Assembly: GCA_029168955.1 (NCBI GenBank)
Contig: JAPDOI010000185.1
Span: forward strand, 838,001-902,000
DNA from: Aplectana chamaeleonis
Lineage: Eukaryota; Nematoda; Chromadorea; Rhabditida; Cosmocercidae
Reading direction: 5' to 3'
DNA length: 64,000 bases
Below are positions 11,044-20,706 of the stretch, in pieces. A program made the position numbers and the translations under genes. Numbering within the stretch: the first letter of the stretch is position 1; the number at the start of each line of letters is the position of its first letter. Below the pieces are notes generated by a model. That model made no database searches, was not told the DNA's origin, and was given only the letters and a program-made list of their open reading frames with translations.

Positions 11044-11396
11044 CTATGTGTCTTATATTCAACATTAGTAGAGCCTTCAATATAATCAAATCCCTTACTT
11101 TAGCTAATTTTTTTCAAAAACGCAGGCAACTTCATGTAATCCGTCAAGAAAAACCTCGTCCGTGATCTTTTTCAATGTCAATGTCTTGTTTTTTTTGAAA
11201 TGGTTGTTCTTCTTCAAATTATACATCTTTTAGAATAAGTTGCTCCTTTTGTTTTAATTTTACTACAAAAACAGACAATTAACACTCCTGGGAGGAGGTC
11301 CGGGAAAATCGCCAGAAATTTGACCTATTAACGCTTCTGGGAGGGGGTCTGAGAAAATCGCCATAAGTTTGCTTTTAGAGGGGGGGTCTGAGAAAG
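11044..11396. other. AT-rich sequence with GGGAGG..GGTC.G(A/G)GAAA repeats
   Basis: Three similar pieces (about 11289, 11339 and 11378) read GGGAGGNGGTCNGRGAAAATCGCCA or a close variant, forming a short, irregular direct repeat. A related GGAGGGGGTCTGAG piece occurs at 4978-4994 in the dispersed repeat. No gene is seen. Confidence 0.4.
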
Positions 11397-11545
11397 TTTA
11401 GCCTTGTCCACACCTCGTGCCGAACCCTGAACCCAACTAAGAGGCTGGGGCAAATGAGACACTGACCGGCTACGAGACCGTTCGCCCTCGCGGGTATTCA
11501 TCAAAGGTGCCGACGCCTTTACCCCTACCCCAACCCCTCGCCTTC
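11397..11545. repeat. Dispersed repeat, inverted relative to 4797-5000
   Basis: Contains GTGCCGACGCCTTTACCCC (11508-11526) and GTGCCGAACCCT (11420-11431). These match the reverse complement of the blocks at 4825-4857 and 4918-4936. Unknown class. Confidence 0.6.
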
Positions 11546-11829
11546 ATGAATTCGGCCCCAGGTGATGCAGCAAGAATTACCGTATATGCTAACCAGATGA
11601 GATTAAAAATTAGTTTGGTAAAGCTCTCGCATCAACATCAGACCATATGCCCCCCAAAGCTTGGGCATCTTCTGATTCCATAAGGACCGTCTAGCTACCC
11701 ATCGGCAGGGAAGTTATTTCCTGAGAATTCCTGAAGCATCTCTATCCCAGAAGAGAGAAGTGGTGGAGGGTTTCCAGACCGTGACAAGTGGATCGATCGA
11801 GGCGAGAATTTCCCACCTTTTTTATACAT
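11546..11829. other. Spacer before the 484-bp TTAA element
   Basis: No supported feature. Confidence 0.4.
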
Positions 11830-11833
11830 TTAA

Positions 11834-12317
11834 AGGCAGTGTTCACGATGATTTTTATCCCCAAATTTCTTATATAAAACAAAGCGTTGGCCTCCAAGGA
11901 TTACCAAAATTACGAAGAAACGGTGAGAGACGCATTAAAATGTCGTATTCCAGTGACATTATTCTATAACATGAACTTGTTGTCCGGTTGGATGAACATG
12001 TTCATAGTGGTTGTCACCGGTCGCAAATTGGATCAATCGAAAATAGAAGAATATTTTATGCAAAGCAGGACTAGTTAGGGCACTAAGGAAAGAACCGAGC
12101 AATGGAGAGTGTAGAATTGCCAAGGACGGGTCCACAAAAGATTTCATTGTCACAACAAACACTTCCTGTGATACTTAAGAGGCGGGGTGATTCTTAAGGA
12201 TTTCGTGTACTTCTGGTGCGTTTTTCTCAATTTCTACGTCATTTTTGTTCTACCCGGGGAGCATCTAATCAATATAGCGAATAATCCCAAAATTTAGGAT
12301 TATCGTGAACACTGCCT
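11834..12317. mobile_element. TTAA-type MITE, AGGCAGTG family (484 bp)
   Basis: It begins AGGCAGTGTTCACGATGATT and ends, read inward, AGGCAGTGTTCACGATAATC. TTAA lies at 11830-11833 and 12318-12321. It has an internal TTAA exactly 341 bp from the left end (12175-12178). That position is the occupied insertion site in the sister copy at 25523-26494, so this copy serves as the empty-site control. No transposase is encoded. Confidence 0.9.
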
Positions 12318-12321
12318 TTAA

Positions 12322-13583
12322 AGAAAGAAATTGCGCAGTTTATCCGGGTGAAGTAGAGAGAAGTTCACCAACTGGGATTAAAAATTTTGTAGTTTGCGGA
12401 ACATCTCGCAAAAAAAATTGACTCGATTCCTCCGAAGCCATGGCCATCTTCGGTTTCCGTATGAGGCATCTCGCGACCTATCGGCAGAGTCTATGTATGC
12501 CGTTGCAATATCTGTGCACAAGCAATTGTTGACCTCGATGTACAGAGATTGTACAGGCTATGAAAGGGCGAAATTCACTTGGTTCCTACGCGTGCTGGTG
12601 CAGAGCGGAGGTTAGAGACAGTGAGAGAGCGTAGGGTAGACGAAGGCCGAGGTGTCTCACGAGCCGCTCGCGCCTCGAATGATGTGAATTGCGACGTTTT
12701 ATAGAGGGTAAATGTGACAAGGTGATATTTAAGATGTCTGGGTGCCGTCATGACATTTCGAGAGGTATATGTGTTCATGTAGTGTAACGCTGAATGGAAA
12801 TAAGGAACCGACACAAATCGGAGCCTTGCAGGACATGACAGAATAATTCGAAGGTAGTTCACATGGATGCTCATGAAAGCCGAACGAACAAAGAAACGAG
12901 GTCGTTCCTCATTCCAGACGCATAATTGAGTGCTGGACAGACTGAGATCCTCTTGCAAAAGCTTTTTTTCGACTACTTCAACACATGTACAACACTGAAC
13001 CTAATGACAAAGCTCAGAAGTGTCCTAGCAAAAACCAATACACGTTCTTCAAGCCACCATTCGTTCTCTACTACATATTCACGGGAAAATTTCAAGACTG
13101 AATAATCCCCACTATTTTCAGATATGATAAGCGAGGAGCCGAACGAAAAGCTGCACCAACAAGGATTTGTGAAAAATTTCCGAAAGAGAAATTCAGTGGA
13201 AAGGACAAATCTTGGTGAGTCAGCGGCACCCCGAAAATGGCCGCCGTCACGCAATTTCCGCCACTCAGATTAGCGACCTGCCAAAACAAATGACTTCATT
13301 GTCACGCGGTTCTCATGCCAGAAATCCACATCCGTCAAAAGTAAATTAACAACGAAGATAGGAAGATCCCCATTGGCACTGATGCACAGGAGGGCTTCCT
13401 AATCAGTTCATGTCATTCACCTGACAATGTGCGAGGCTGCTAATTGATCATCTCGGCCACCTTCCATTATTCATGCAGCCCAATTTCAATGGGAATCTTA
13501 TAGTTTTTCTGTCATTTCTCCGTTCTATACCTTCAATCGATAACACAAAGTTGCCTCTTTCGCAGAGTTCTCTCACCCAAATA
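12322..13583. other. Unassigned sequence
   Basis: I found no gene with a recognisable domain, no TIR pair and no tandem repeat. A stretch at about 12590-12660 resembles 61040-61080 (GAGCGRAGGT.AGAGACAG), which hints at another dispersed repeat. Confidence 0.4.
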
Positions 13584-13591
13584 CAATTTTA

Positions 13592-13840
13592 GGCTCTATC
13601 CTAGACGGGGGGGGGCACCCAAGATTTATTCATAGAAATAAATAAAAACTCCAAAGAAAGTTGCTTGATACTGCTAACAATCTTTTTGCTTCTGTGCCTC
13701 ACATGCTGTTAGAATGGAAATGGAATCATTGTTGTTTTGAAAACTCAGTAGGAATACTTCGATTGATAGCGTTTCCAATCAGTGGTTCATTTCATATCCG
13801 TCCTGAAACCTGGGTGGCCTCCCCCGTCTAGGATAGTACC
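13592..13840. mobile_element. G-run MITE (249 bp)
   Basis: TIRs are GGCTCTATCCTAGACGGGGG on the left and GGTACTATCCTAGACGGGGG on the right (read inward). Flanking octamers CAATTTTA and TAATTTTC match at six of eight positions, consistent with a decayed 8-bp duplication. Internal segments such as TTGCTTGATACTGCTA and TTGATAGCGTTT recur in 19185-19545, so the two are family members. Confidence 0.8.
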
Positions 13841-13969
13841 TAATTTTCATTAAAAATCTGCCTTCAAGGGCAGAGTTCATGACGAAGCTGTCTCCGAGTT
13901 TCCACAGGAAATACTCCCGAAGAGCCTTTATACAGCTCGAAGCTTGAATGACACAGACCTGCACACCTA

Positions 13970-14203
13970 TCCTCTGGTTCCGGGCCTGATTTAGTGTGTG
14001 CCATTGCGGACTTGCGTCGTGGGGGCGAGACGCACTGCTTTCGTACGATCAAAGAACTGGGAAAAACCTTGAAATTGTAGAAAAAAACGCACACGATCAG
14101 CTGATGAGGGGCGAGAGCGGAAGCTCGTATGAGAGCGATGTATCGCGCCCTCACGTCGCAAGTCCGCAATTGCACACACTAAATCAGGCCCGGAACCAGA
14201 GGG
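13970..14203. mobile_element. TA-flanked MITE (234 bp)
   Basis: TIRs of about 55 bp start TCCTCTGGTTCCGGGCCTGA on the left and CCCTCTGGTTCCGGGCCTGA on the right (inward), with only scattered mismatches afterwards. TA dinucleotides lie at 13968-13969 and 14204-14205. The length, long TIRs and TA target suggest a mariner-related non-autonomous element. Confidence 0.8.
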
Positions 14204-14367
14204 TACTCCTCTCCACGGCCACCGATTGAAGAAAAATTGGAAAATCGACTTCAAAAAACAATCAATACTGAATTGCTTGATTCCTTAGCTTCATGAAGGT
14301 TAGATATTCGTTAGATATTGAAGCTATACTGCGTCGAGATAGATCTTGAAATCCCTTTATCCGCAAC

Positions 14368-14394
14368 GTTTCGGGTCTTAGACCCTTCTTCAGA
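14368..14394 (-). ncRNA. Hammerhead-ribozyme-like core, PLE remnant
   Basis: On the minus strand CUGAAGA (14394-14388) is followed by one extra base, a 5-bp stem GGGTC/GACCC with a TAA loop, and GAAAC. Hammerhead cores have CUGANGA, helix II, then GAAA, and such motifs are known in the terminal repeats of Penelope-like elements. The one-base offset is the same as in the PLE at 20525-23310, and CCTTTAT precedes it on the plus strand as it does there. I did not establish stems I and III or a cleavage site, so activity is unproven. Confidence 0.5.
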
Positions 14395-14693
14395 CGGCTA
14401 TAAAATTATGTATGAGAAATATGTAGCAATGAAAGCTAAGAAAAAAAGAATCAATACTGAATCGAAGTAAGTTTTGACAAATCTGATATGGTGGAAGAGA
14501 CACTGTTGTTGCATAAGGCCGTGATTGGTTTGATTTCCGATAAAAACTCAGACTGTGATCAACGTAAACACTGCTTTGGATTGCATACATACGTACAGAT
14601 TAGAAACATTAAACATACAAAATGTTGTCAATGCCGTTTGAAGCACCGATTACTACTTGGGTTGACAGCAGATCTGCAAACTGATTTGTAAGC

Positions 14694-14800
14694 AGGGGTG
14701 TGCGGCGATTGCCGATTGCCGGCCATTTTTGGGGTTTGGCGTTGCCGTTGCCGAATTTTTCGCTTAAAACGGCAAATTTTCGGCGAAAATGCTTTACAAG
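14694..14800. mobile_element. hAT-like end, short TTGCCG-rich element (partial)
   Basis: Starts CAGGGGTGTGCGG, the same terminus as the hAT element at 8250, followed by several TTGCCG/CGGCAA subterminal motifs and a CATTTTTGGGGTTT block. The same block occurs near the opposite end of a related copy at 63530-63607. No matching right terminus is seen here, so this copy is incomplete. Confidence 0.55.
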
Positions 14801-15059
14801 AACAGATCTTGGTATGGGCCGTCACCGGACATTCTATGTTGGTCAGCGATTCGAAGCTGCAACGAATAATTATTTCGACTAGTTCCAGCTACTACATAGT
14901 TCCAGCTCATGCAATGTGTAATTGTACCCAACTAATCTGTAACTGAAGAAAATAATTTTACTAGGTAATCAAAAGAGTTCATCCAAGTTCTAAGTTATTT
15001 GGAGCCTCGAATTGTCCAAGTGCGGCTCTCAATGAATCTTGGCATTGATATGTAGTTGA

Positions 15060-15108
15060 CCTTCGATTTCCTTGCAGCAACGACCAAGATTGTTATACAC
15101 TCCTTTAT
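15060..15108. repeat. 49-bp sequence, inverted copy of 23310-23358
   Basis: The 49 bases are the exact reverse complement of the segment abutting the right end of the PLE at 23310-23358. It is probably PLE-associated terminal sequence or a shared target. The two copies lie 8.2 kb apart in opposite orientation and bracket satellite A. Confidence 0.75.
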
Positions 15109-15110
15109 CG

Positions 15111-15133
15111 CTCCAGCCGCGAAGCGGCTGGAG
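15111..15133. repeat. Perfect 10-bp hairpin
   Basis: CTCCAGCCGC and GCGGCTGGAG pair perfectly around a GAA loop, directly beside the 49-bp repeat. Confidence 0.7.
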
Positions 15134-15335
15134 AGGTTTGGTTTTGCCTAGGCCTTGTGATCACTTCTAATTTTATAAAGTAGTTTATAAAACCATTAAA
15201 ACAAATTTTCTGCAGATTTCCTTCTGGATATAAGTGGAGGGGTCCAAAAGACACCAGCTGTCAAAATTTGGGCCGAATCGGTTCACAAATAACAAAGTTG
15301 TGAGCACGAAAGCTTAGCAAAAATTCATGGTGTGC

Positions 15336-15362
15336 GCCGTAGGCCGTAGGCCGTAAGCCGTC
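15336..15362. repeat. Short GCCGTAG minisatellite
   Basis: About four head-to-tail copies of GCCGTAG/GCCGTAA lie roughly 90 bp upstream of satellite A. Confidence 0.6.
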
Positions 15363-15453
15363 ACGCTTTTCATTCCTCACTGCTAGTATCCACTGCCAAT
15401 GGTCACAGGCGGTCAATTTCAGGCAGGCAAGTTGGTAAGGGGGATGCAGGCTG

Positions 15454-18400
15454 GTGAAAGTACATCTGGCGTCTGATGACGTCATCGGGACGTCGTGAAA
15501 AGTGCTTCTGGCTTCTGATGACGTCATCGGGACGTCGTGAAAAGTGCTTCTGGCTTCTGATGACGTCATCGGGACGTCGTGAAAAGTGCTTCTGGCTTCT
15601 GATGACGTCATCGGGACGTCGTGGAAAGTGCTTCTGGCTTCTGATGACGTCATCGGGACGTCGTGAAAAGTGCTTCTGGCTTCTGATGGCGTCATCGGGA
15701 CGTGGGGAAAGCTGCTTCTGGCTTCTGATGCCGTCGTCGGGACGTGGTGAAAAGTGCATCTGGCTTCTGATGACGTCCTCGGGACGTCGTGAAAAGTGCA
15801 TCTGGCTTCTGATGACGTCATCGGGACGTCGTGAAAAGTGCATCTGGCTGCTGATGACGTCATCGGGACGTCGTGAAAAGTGCATCTGGCTTCGGATGAC
15901 GTCATCGGGACGTCATGGAAAGTGCTTCTGGCTTCTGATGACGTCATCGGGACGTCGTGGAAAGTGCTTCTGGCTTCTGATGACGTCATCGGGACGTCGT
16001 GAAAAGTGCATCTGGCTTCTGATGACGTCATCGGGACGTCGTGGAAAGTGCATCTGGCTTCTGATGACGTCATCGGGACGTCGTGGAAAGTGCATCTGGC
16101 TTCTGATGACGTCATCGGGACGTCGTGGAAAGTGCTTCTGGCTTCTGATGACGTCATCGGGACGTCGTGGAAAGTGCTTCTGGCTTCTGATGACGTCATC
16201 GGGACGTCAAGAAAAGTGCTTCTGGCTTCTGATGACGTCATCGGGACGTCGTAAAAGTGCTACTGGCTTCTGATGACGTCATCGGGACGTCGTGAAAGTG
16301 CATCTGGCTTCTGATGACGTCATCGGTACGTCGTGGAAAGTGCTTCTGGCTTCTGATTACGCCATCGGGACGTCGTGAAAAGTGCATCTGGCTTCTGATG
16401 ACGTCATCGGGACGTCGTGGAAAGTGCTTCTGGCTTCTGATGACGTCATCGGGACGTCGTGAAAAGTGCTTCTGGCTTCTGATGACGTCATCGGGACGTC
16501 GTGAAAGTGCATCTGGCTGCTGATGACGTCATCGGGACGTCGCGAAAAGTGCTTCTGGCTTCTGATGACGTCATCGGGACGTCGTGGAAAGTGCTTCTGG
16601 CTTCTGATGACGTCATCGGGACGTCGTGAAAAGTGCTTCTGGCTTCTGATGACGTCATCGGGACGTCGTGAAAAGTGCTTCTGGCTTCTGATGACGTCAT
16701 CGGGACGTCGTGAAAAGTGCTTCTGGCTTCTGATGACGTCATCGGGACGTCGTGAAAAGTGCTTCTGGCTTCTGATGACGTCATCGGGACGTCGTGAAAA
16801 GTGCATCTGGCTGCTGATGACGTCATCGGGACGTCGTGAAAAGTGCATCTGGCTTCTGATGACGTCATCGGGACGTCGTGGAAAGTGCTTCTGGCTTCTG
16901 ATGACGTCATCGGGACGTCGTGAAAAGTGCTTCTGGCTTCTGATGACGTCATCGGTCGGGACGTCGTGGAAAGTGCTTCTGGCTTCTGATGACGTCATCG
17001 GGACGTCGTGAAAAGTGCTTCTAGCTTCTGATGACGTCATCGGGACGTCGTGAAAAGTGCATCTGGCTTCTGATGACGTCATCGGGACGTCGTGGAAAGT
17101 GCTTCTGGCTTCTGATGACGTCATCGGGACGTCGTGAAAAGTGCATCTGGCTTCTGATGACGTCATCGGGACGTCGTGGAAAGTGCTTCTGGCTTCTGAT
17201 GACGTCAGCGGGACGTCGTGAAAAGTGCTTTTGGCTTCTGATGACGTCATCGGGACGTCGTGAAAAGTGCTTCTGGCTTCTGATGACGTCATCGGGACGT
17301 CGTGAAAAGTGCTTCTGGCTTCTGATGACGTCATCGGGACGTCGTGAAAAGTGCTTCTGGCTTCTGATGACGTCATCGGGACGTCGTGAAAAGTGCTTCT
17401 GGCTTCTGATGACGTCATCGGGACGTCGTGAAAAGTGCTTCTGGCTTCTGATGTCGTCATCGGGACGTCGTGAAAAGTGCATCTGGCTTCTGGTGACGTC
17501 GTCGGGCCCTCGTGAAAGAGATGCATCTGGCTGCTGATGACGTCATCGGGACGTCGTGAAAAGTGCATCTGGCTTCTGATGACGTCATCGGGACGTCGTG
17601 GAAAGTGCTTCTGGCTTCTGATGACGTCATCGGGACGTCGTGAAAAGTGCTTCTGGCTTCTGATGACGTCATCGGGACGTCGTGGAAAGTGCTTCTGGCT
17701 TCTGATGACGTCATCGGGACGTCGTGAAAAGTGCTTCTAGCTTCTGATGACGTCATCGGGACGTCGTGAAAAGTGCATCTGGCTTCTGATGACGTCATCG
17801 GGACGTCGTGGAAAGTGCTTCTGGCTTCTGATGACGTCATCGGGACGTCGTGAAAAGTGCATCTGGCTTCTGATGACGTCATCGAGACGTCGTGGAAAGT
17901 GCTTCTGGCTTCTGATGACGTCATCGGGACGTCGTGAAAAGTGCTTCTGGCTTCTGATGACGTCAGCGGGACGTCGTGAAAAGTGCTTCTGGCTTCTGGT
18001 GACGTCATCGGGACGTCGTGAAAAGTGCTTCTGGCTTCTGATGACGTCATCGGGACGTCGTGAAAAGTGCTTCTGGCTTCTGATGACGTCATCGGGACGT
18101 CGTGAAAAGTGCTTCTGGCTTCTGATGACGTCATCGGGACGTCGTGAAAAGTGCTTCTGGCTTCTGATGACGTCATCGGGACGTCGTGAAAAGTGCTTCT
18201 GGCTTCTGATGACGTCATCGGGACGTCGTGAAAAGTGCTTCTGGCTTCTGATGACGTCATCAGGACGTCGTGAAAAGTGCATCTGGCTTCTGATGACGTC
18301 ATCGGGACGTCGTGAAAAGTGCATCTGGCTGCTGATGACGTCATCGGGACGTCGTGAAAAGTGCATCTGGCTTCTGATGACGTCATCGGGACGTCGTGGA

Positions 18401-19184
18401 AAGTGCTTCTGGCTTCTGATGACGTCATCGGGACGTCGTGAAAAGTGCTTCTGGCTTCTGATGACGTCATCGGGACGTCGTGAAAGGTGCTTCTGGCTTC
18501 TGATGACGTCATCGGGACGTCGTGAAAAGTGCTTCTAGCTTCTGATGACGTCATCGGGACGTCGTGAAAAGTGCATCTGGCTTCTGATGACGTCATCGGG
18601 ACGTCGTGGAAAGTGCTTCTGGCTTCTGATGACGTCATCGGGACGTCGTGAAAAGTGCATCTGGCTTCTGATGACGTCATCGGGACGTCGTGGAAAGTGC
18701 TTCTGGCTTCTGATGACGTCATCGGGACGTCGTGAAAAGTGCTTCTGGCTTCTGATGACGTCATCGGGACGTCGTGAAAAGTGCTTCTGGCTTCTGATGA
18801 CGTCCGGAACGTCGTAAAAAATGCTTCTGGCTTCTGATGACGTCATCGGGACGTCGTGAAAAGTGCTTCTGGCTTCTGATGACGTCATCGGGACGTCGTG
18901 AAAAGTGCTTCTGGCTTCTGATGACGTCATCGGGACGTCGTGAAAAGTGCTTCTGGCTTCTGATGACGTCATCGGGACGTCGTGAAAAGTGCTTCTGGCT
19001 TCCTGATGACGTCATCGGGACGTCGTGAAAAGTGCATCTGGCTTCTGATGACGTCATCGGGACGTCGTGAAAGTGCATCTGGCTTCTGATGACGTCATCG
19101 GGACGTCGTGAAAAGTGCATCTGGCTTCTGATGACGTCATCGGGACGTCGTGGAAAGTGCTTCTGGCTTCTGATGACGTCATCG
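15454..19184. repeat. Satellite A, 42-bp unit (main block)
   Basis: About 89 head-to-tail copies of a 42-bp unit (example unit 15493-15534). Almost every unit holds GATGACGTCATC, a 12-bp palindrome containing TGACGTCA, followed by CGGGACGTCGTG(A/G)AAAGTG. Two sites vary most: GTGAAAAG versus GTGGAAAG, and GCTTCT versus GCATCT. A marker variant, TTCTAGC, recurs at 17021, 17737 and 18535, spaced about 17 and 19 units with similar variant order after each, so higher-order copies exist. Because 42 is divisible by 3, long frames stay open on both strands. Rare indels shift those frames, so the array is satellite DNA rather than a gene. Confidence 0.95.
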
Positions 19185-19545
19185 GGGACTATCTCCAGAC
19201 GGGGGCTCCAAGATTTATGTATTGAAATGACCAAGCTTCCACGAAAGATGCTTGATACTGCTATCAATCATTGTTGTTATAAAAATTCTATTAGAATAAG
19301 CTCTGGTACATCCCTAGTGACCTGTTGATTTCGATTATCACCAGCAGCGGAGCGGTGGGCCTCGATCAAATATAACTAGTGATAAGGGAGTTTCGACGGA
19401 AAAGCCACCGCTCCGCGCTGTGATAACCGAAAACATGAGTTCACTTGGAATGAAGCAGAGTCTATTTGGATTGATAGCGTTTTCTGTAGGTGGTTTATTT
19501 GATTTCTGTCTTGTTTGCTGAGTGGCCCCCTGTCTATGATTGTCC
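19185..19545. mobile_element. G-run MITE inserted in satellite A (361 bp)
   Basis: Termini read GGGACTATCTCCAGACGGGG on the left and GGACAATCATAGACAGGGGG inward on the right. A perfect 8-bp duplication, CGTCATCG, flanks it (19177-19184 and 19546-19553). The duplicated octamer belongs to the satellite unit, and removing the element plus one octamer rejoins a normal unit. Same family as 9500-9713 and 13592-13840. Confidence 0.9.
19329..19433. mobile_element. Small inverted-repeat insert inside the MITE
   Basis: The ends TTTCGATTATCACCAGC... and, inward from the right, TTTCGGTTATCACAGC... converge on a shared GGAGCGGTGG. This 105-bp fold-back is absent from the related MITE 13592-13840, so it is probably a secondary insertion. 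Confidence 0.55.
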
Positions 19546-19604
19546 CGTCATCGAAACGTCGTGAAAGGTGCATCTGGCTTCTGATGACGTCATCGGGACG
19601 TCGT
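19546..19604. repeat. Satellite A, tail beyond the MITE
   Basis: This is the remaining 1.4 units of the 42-bp satellite, ending in ...GGGACGTCGT. It starts with the MITE's target duplication. Confidence 0.9.
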
Positions 19605-19906
19605 CTTGACATCTGCTGGGCTTCATGAATCTTTCGCACAGATATTGACAGTAAGTAAGGTATTTGCGTTCACTGCAGTTGCAGAAGGATCGCCGATAAT
19701 GGATCAAGAATCGAACTATTCAGGTGCTCCAGAGGCGATTTCGCCTAATGTAAATTTCTGCAATTATAACTCTTTCACAAAGACGAGAAGTCTGTGTATA
19801 TTATCAGCCTATGTATGCACCGAATAAGTAAGCGTAATGAAGTATGCTAGTTTTGCATGAATTACATACATGGGATATTACTGTGTAATATCGATAAAAA
19901 GTGAAC
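19605..19906. other. Spacer between satellite A and fold-back repeat
   Basis: No supported feature. Confidence 0.4.
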
Positions 19907-20524
19907 AATTCTATCAAAAAGGGGTCTTCCAAGCGAAAGAGGTTTGGTTCGAGTCAGAAACGTTCGAACAAAAAGGGAACAATAGGAAAGTGAAATGAAG
20001 AGAGTGTACAAAAATTGAACAATATAATTTCAAGGCGATATTCTTGACCGACTCTTCTAAACAGCGAAAACAAACCGTTGTGGTTTTTTACGAGGAAGAG
20101 TTTAGCGTTTTCCAGAAAACGGCTTCTATTCGTTCCATGAGATTTTATGGGAATATTCTCGTTTGATGCTGTACTTGTATATCTATAATTTCGCTTCTCC
20201 TTACATCTGGAGCTAACCATCTGTGTAGGTCTTTTCGAAATCATCTTCTGTTTTGATGGTAAGTATTAGGTTTACATGCATATACATTTTAATGGTTCTT
20301 GCGTAGTCAGAACCATTTTCGGAACCACAAAGTGCTTCCGTGTAGAACACAGCAACGGTTTGTTTTCGCTGTTTAGAAGAGTCGGTCAAGAATATCGCCT
20401 TGAAATTATATTGTTCAATTTTTGTACACTCTCTTCATTTCACTTTCCTATTGTTCCCTTTTTGTTCGAACGTTTCTGACTCGAACCAAACCTCTTTCGC
20501 TTGGAAGACCCCTTTTTGATAGAA
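19907..20524. repeat. Fold-back repeat with about 174-bp arms
   Basis: Arms 19907-20080 and about 20353-20525 are almost exact reverse complements, separated by about 270 bp. The outer ends read AATTCTATCAAAAAGGGG inward. The right arm abuts the PLE end at 20525. No target duplication was identified. It may be a fold-back transposon or an inverted duplication made together with the PLE insertion. Confidence 0.75.
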
Positions 20525-20533
20525 TTCAGCTTA

Positions 20534-20560
20534 CGTTTCGGCGAGTTTCGCCGTCTTCAG
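20534..20560 (-). ncRNA. Hammerhead-like core, left PLE arm
   Basis: On the minus strand CUGAAGA (20560-20554), one extra C, the stem GGCGA/TCGCC with a 3-base loop, then GAAAC. Identical to the copy in the right arm. Hammerhead ribozymes in PLE terminal repeats are established; stems I and III were not resolved here. Confidence 0.55.
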
Positions 20561-20706
20561 AGCCTGGAAAAACCGAAATCATGTCTGAAATACTACCCCA
20601 TCAAACCCCATTTCATTCTATAGGTTAATACTCAAACGGAAGTGAGCAAACGACATGATGCCATAGTAAATACCAACCTTTGGAGGGACCGATTGGCCCA
20701 ACAGCC

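Noticed and set aside
1..15000. Many 60-120-codon open frames in the left flank as genes
   Set aside because: They overlap MITEs or their inverted repeats, have no recognisable domain and no conserved start context, and match the random expectation for such DNA.
15454..19184. CRISPR array
   Set aside because: The 42-bp units are directly abutting with no unique spacers, and the context is eukaryotic repeat DNA.
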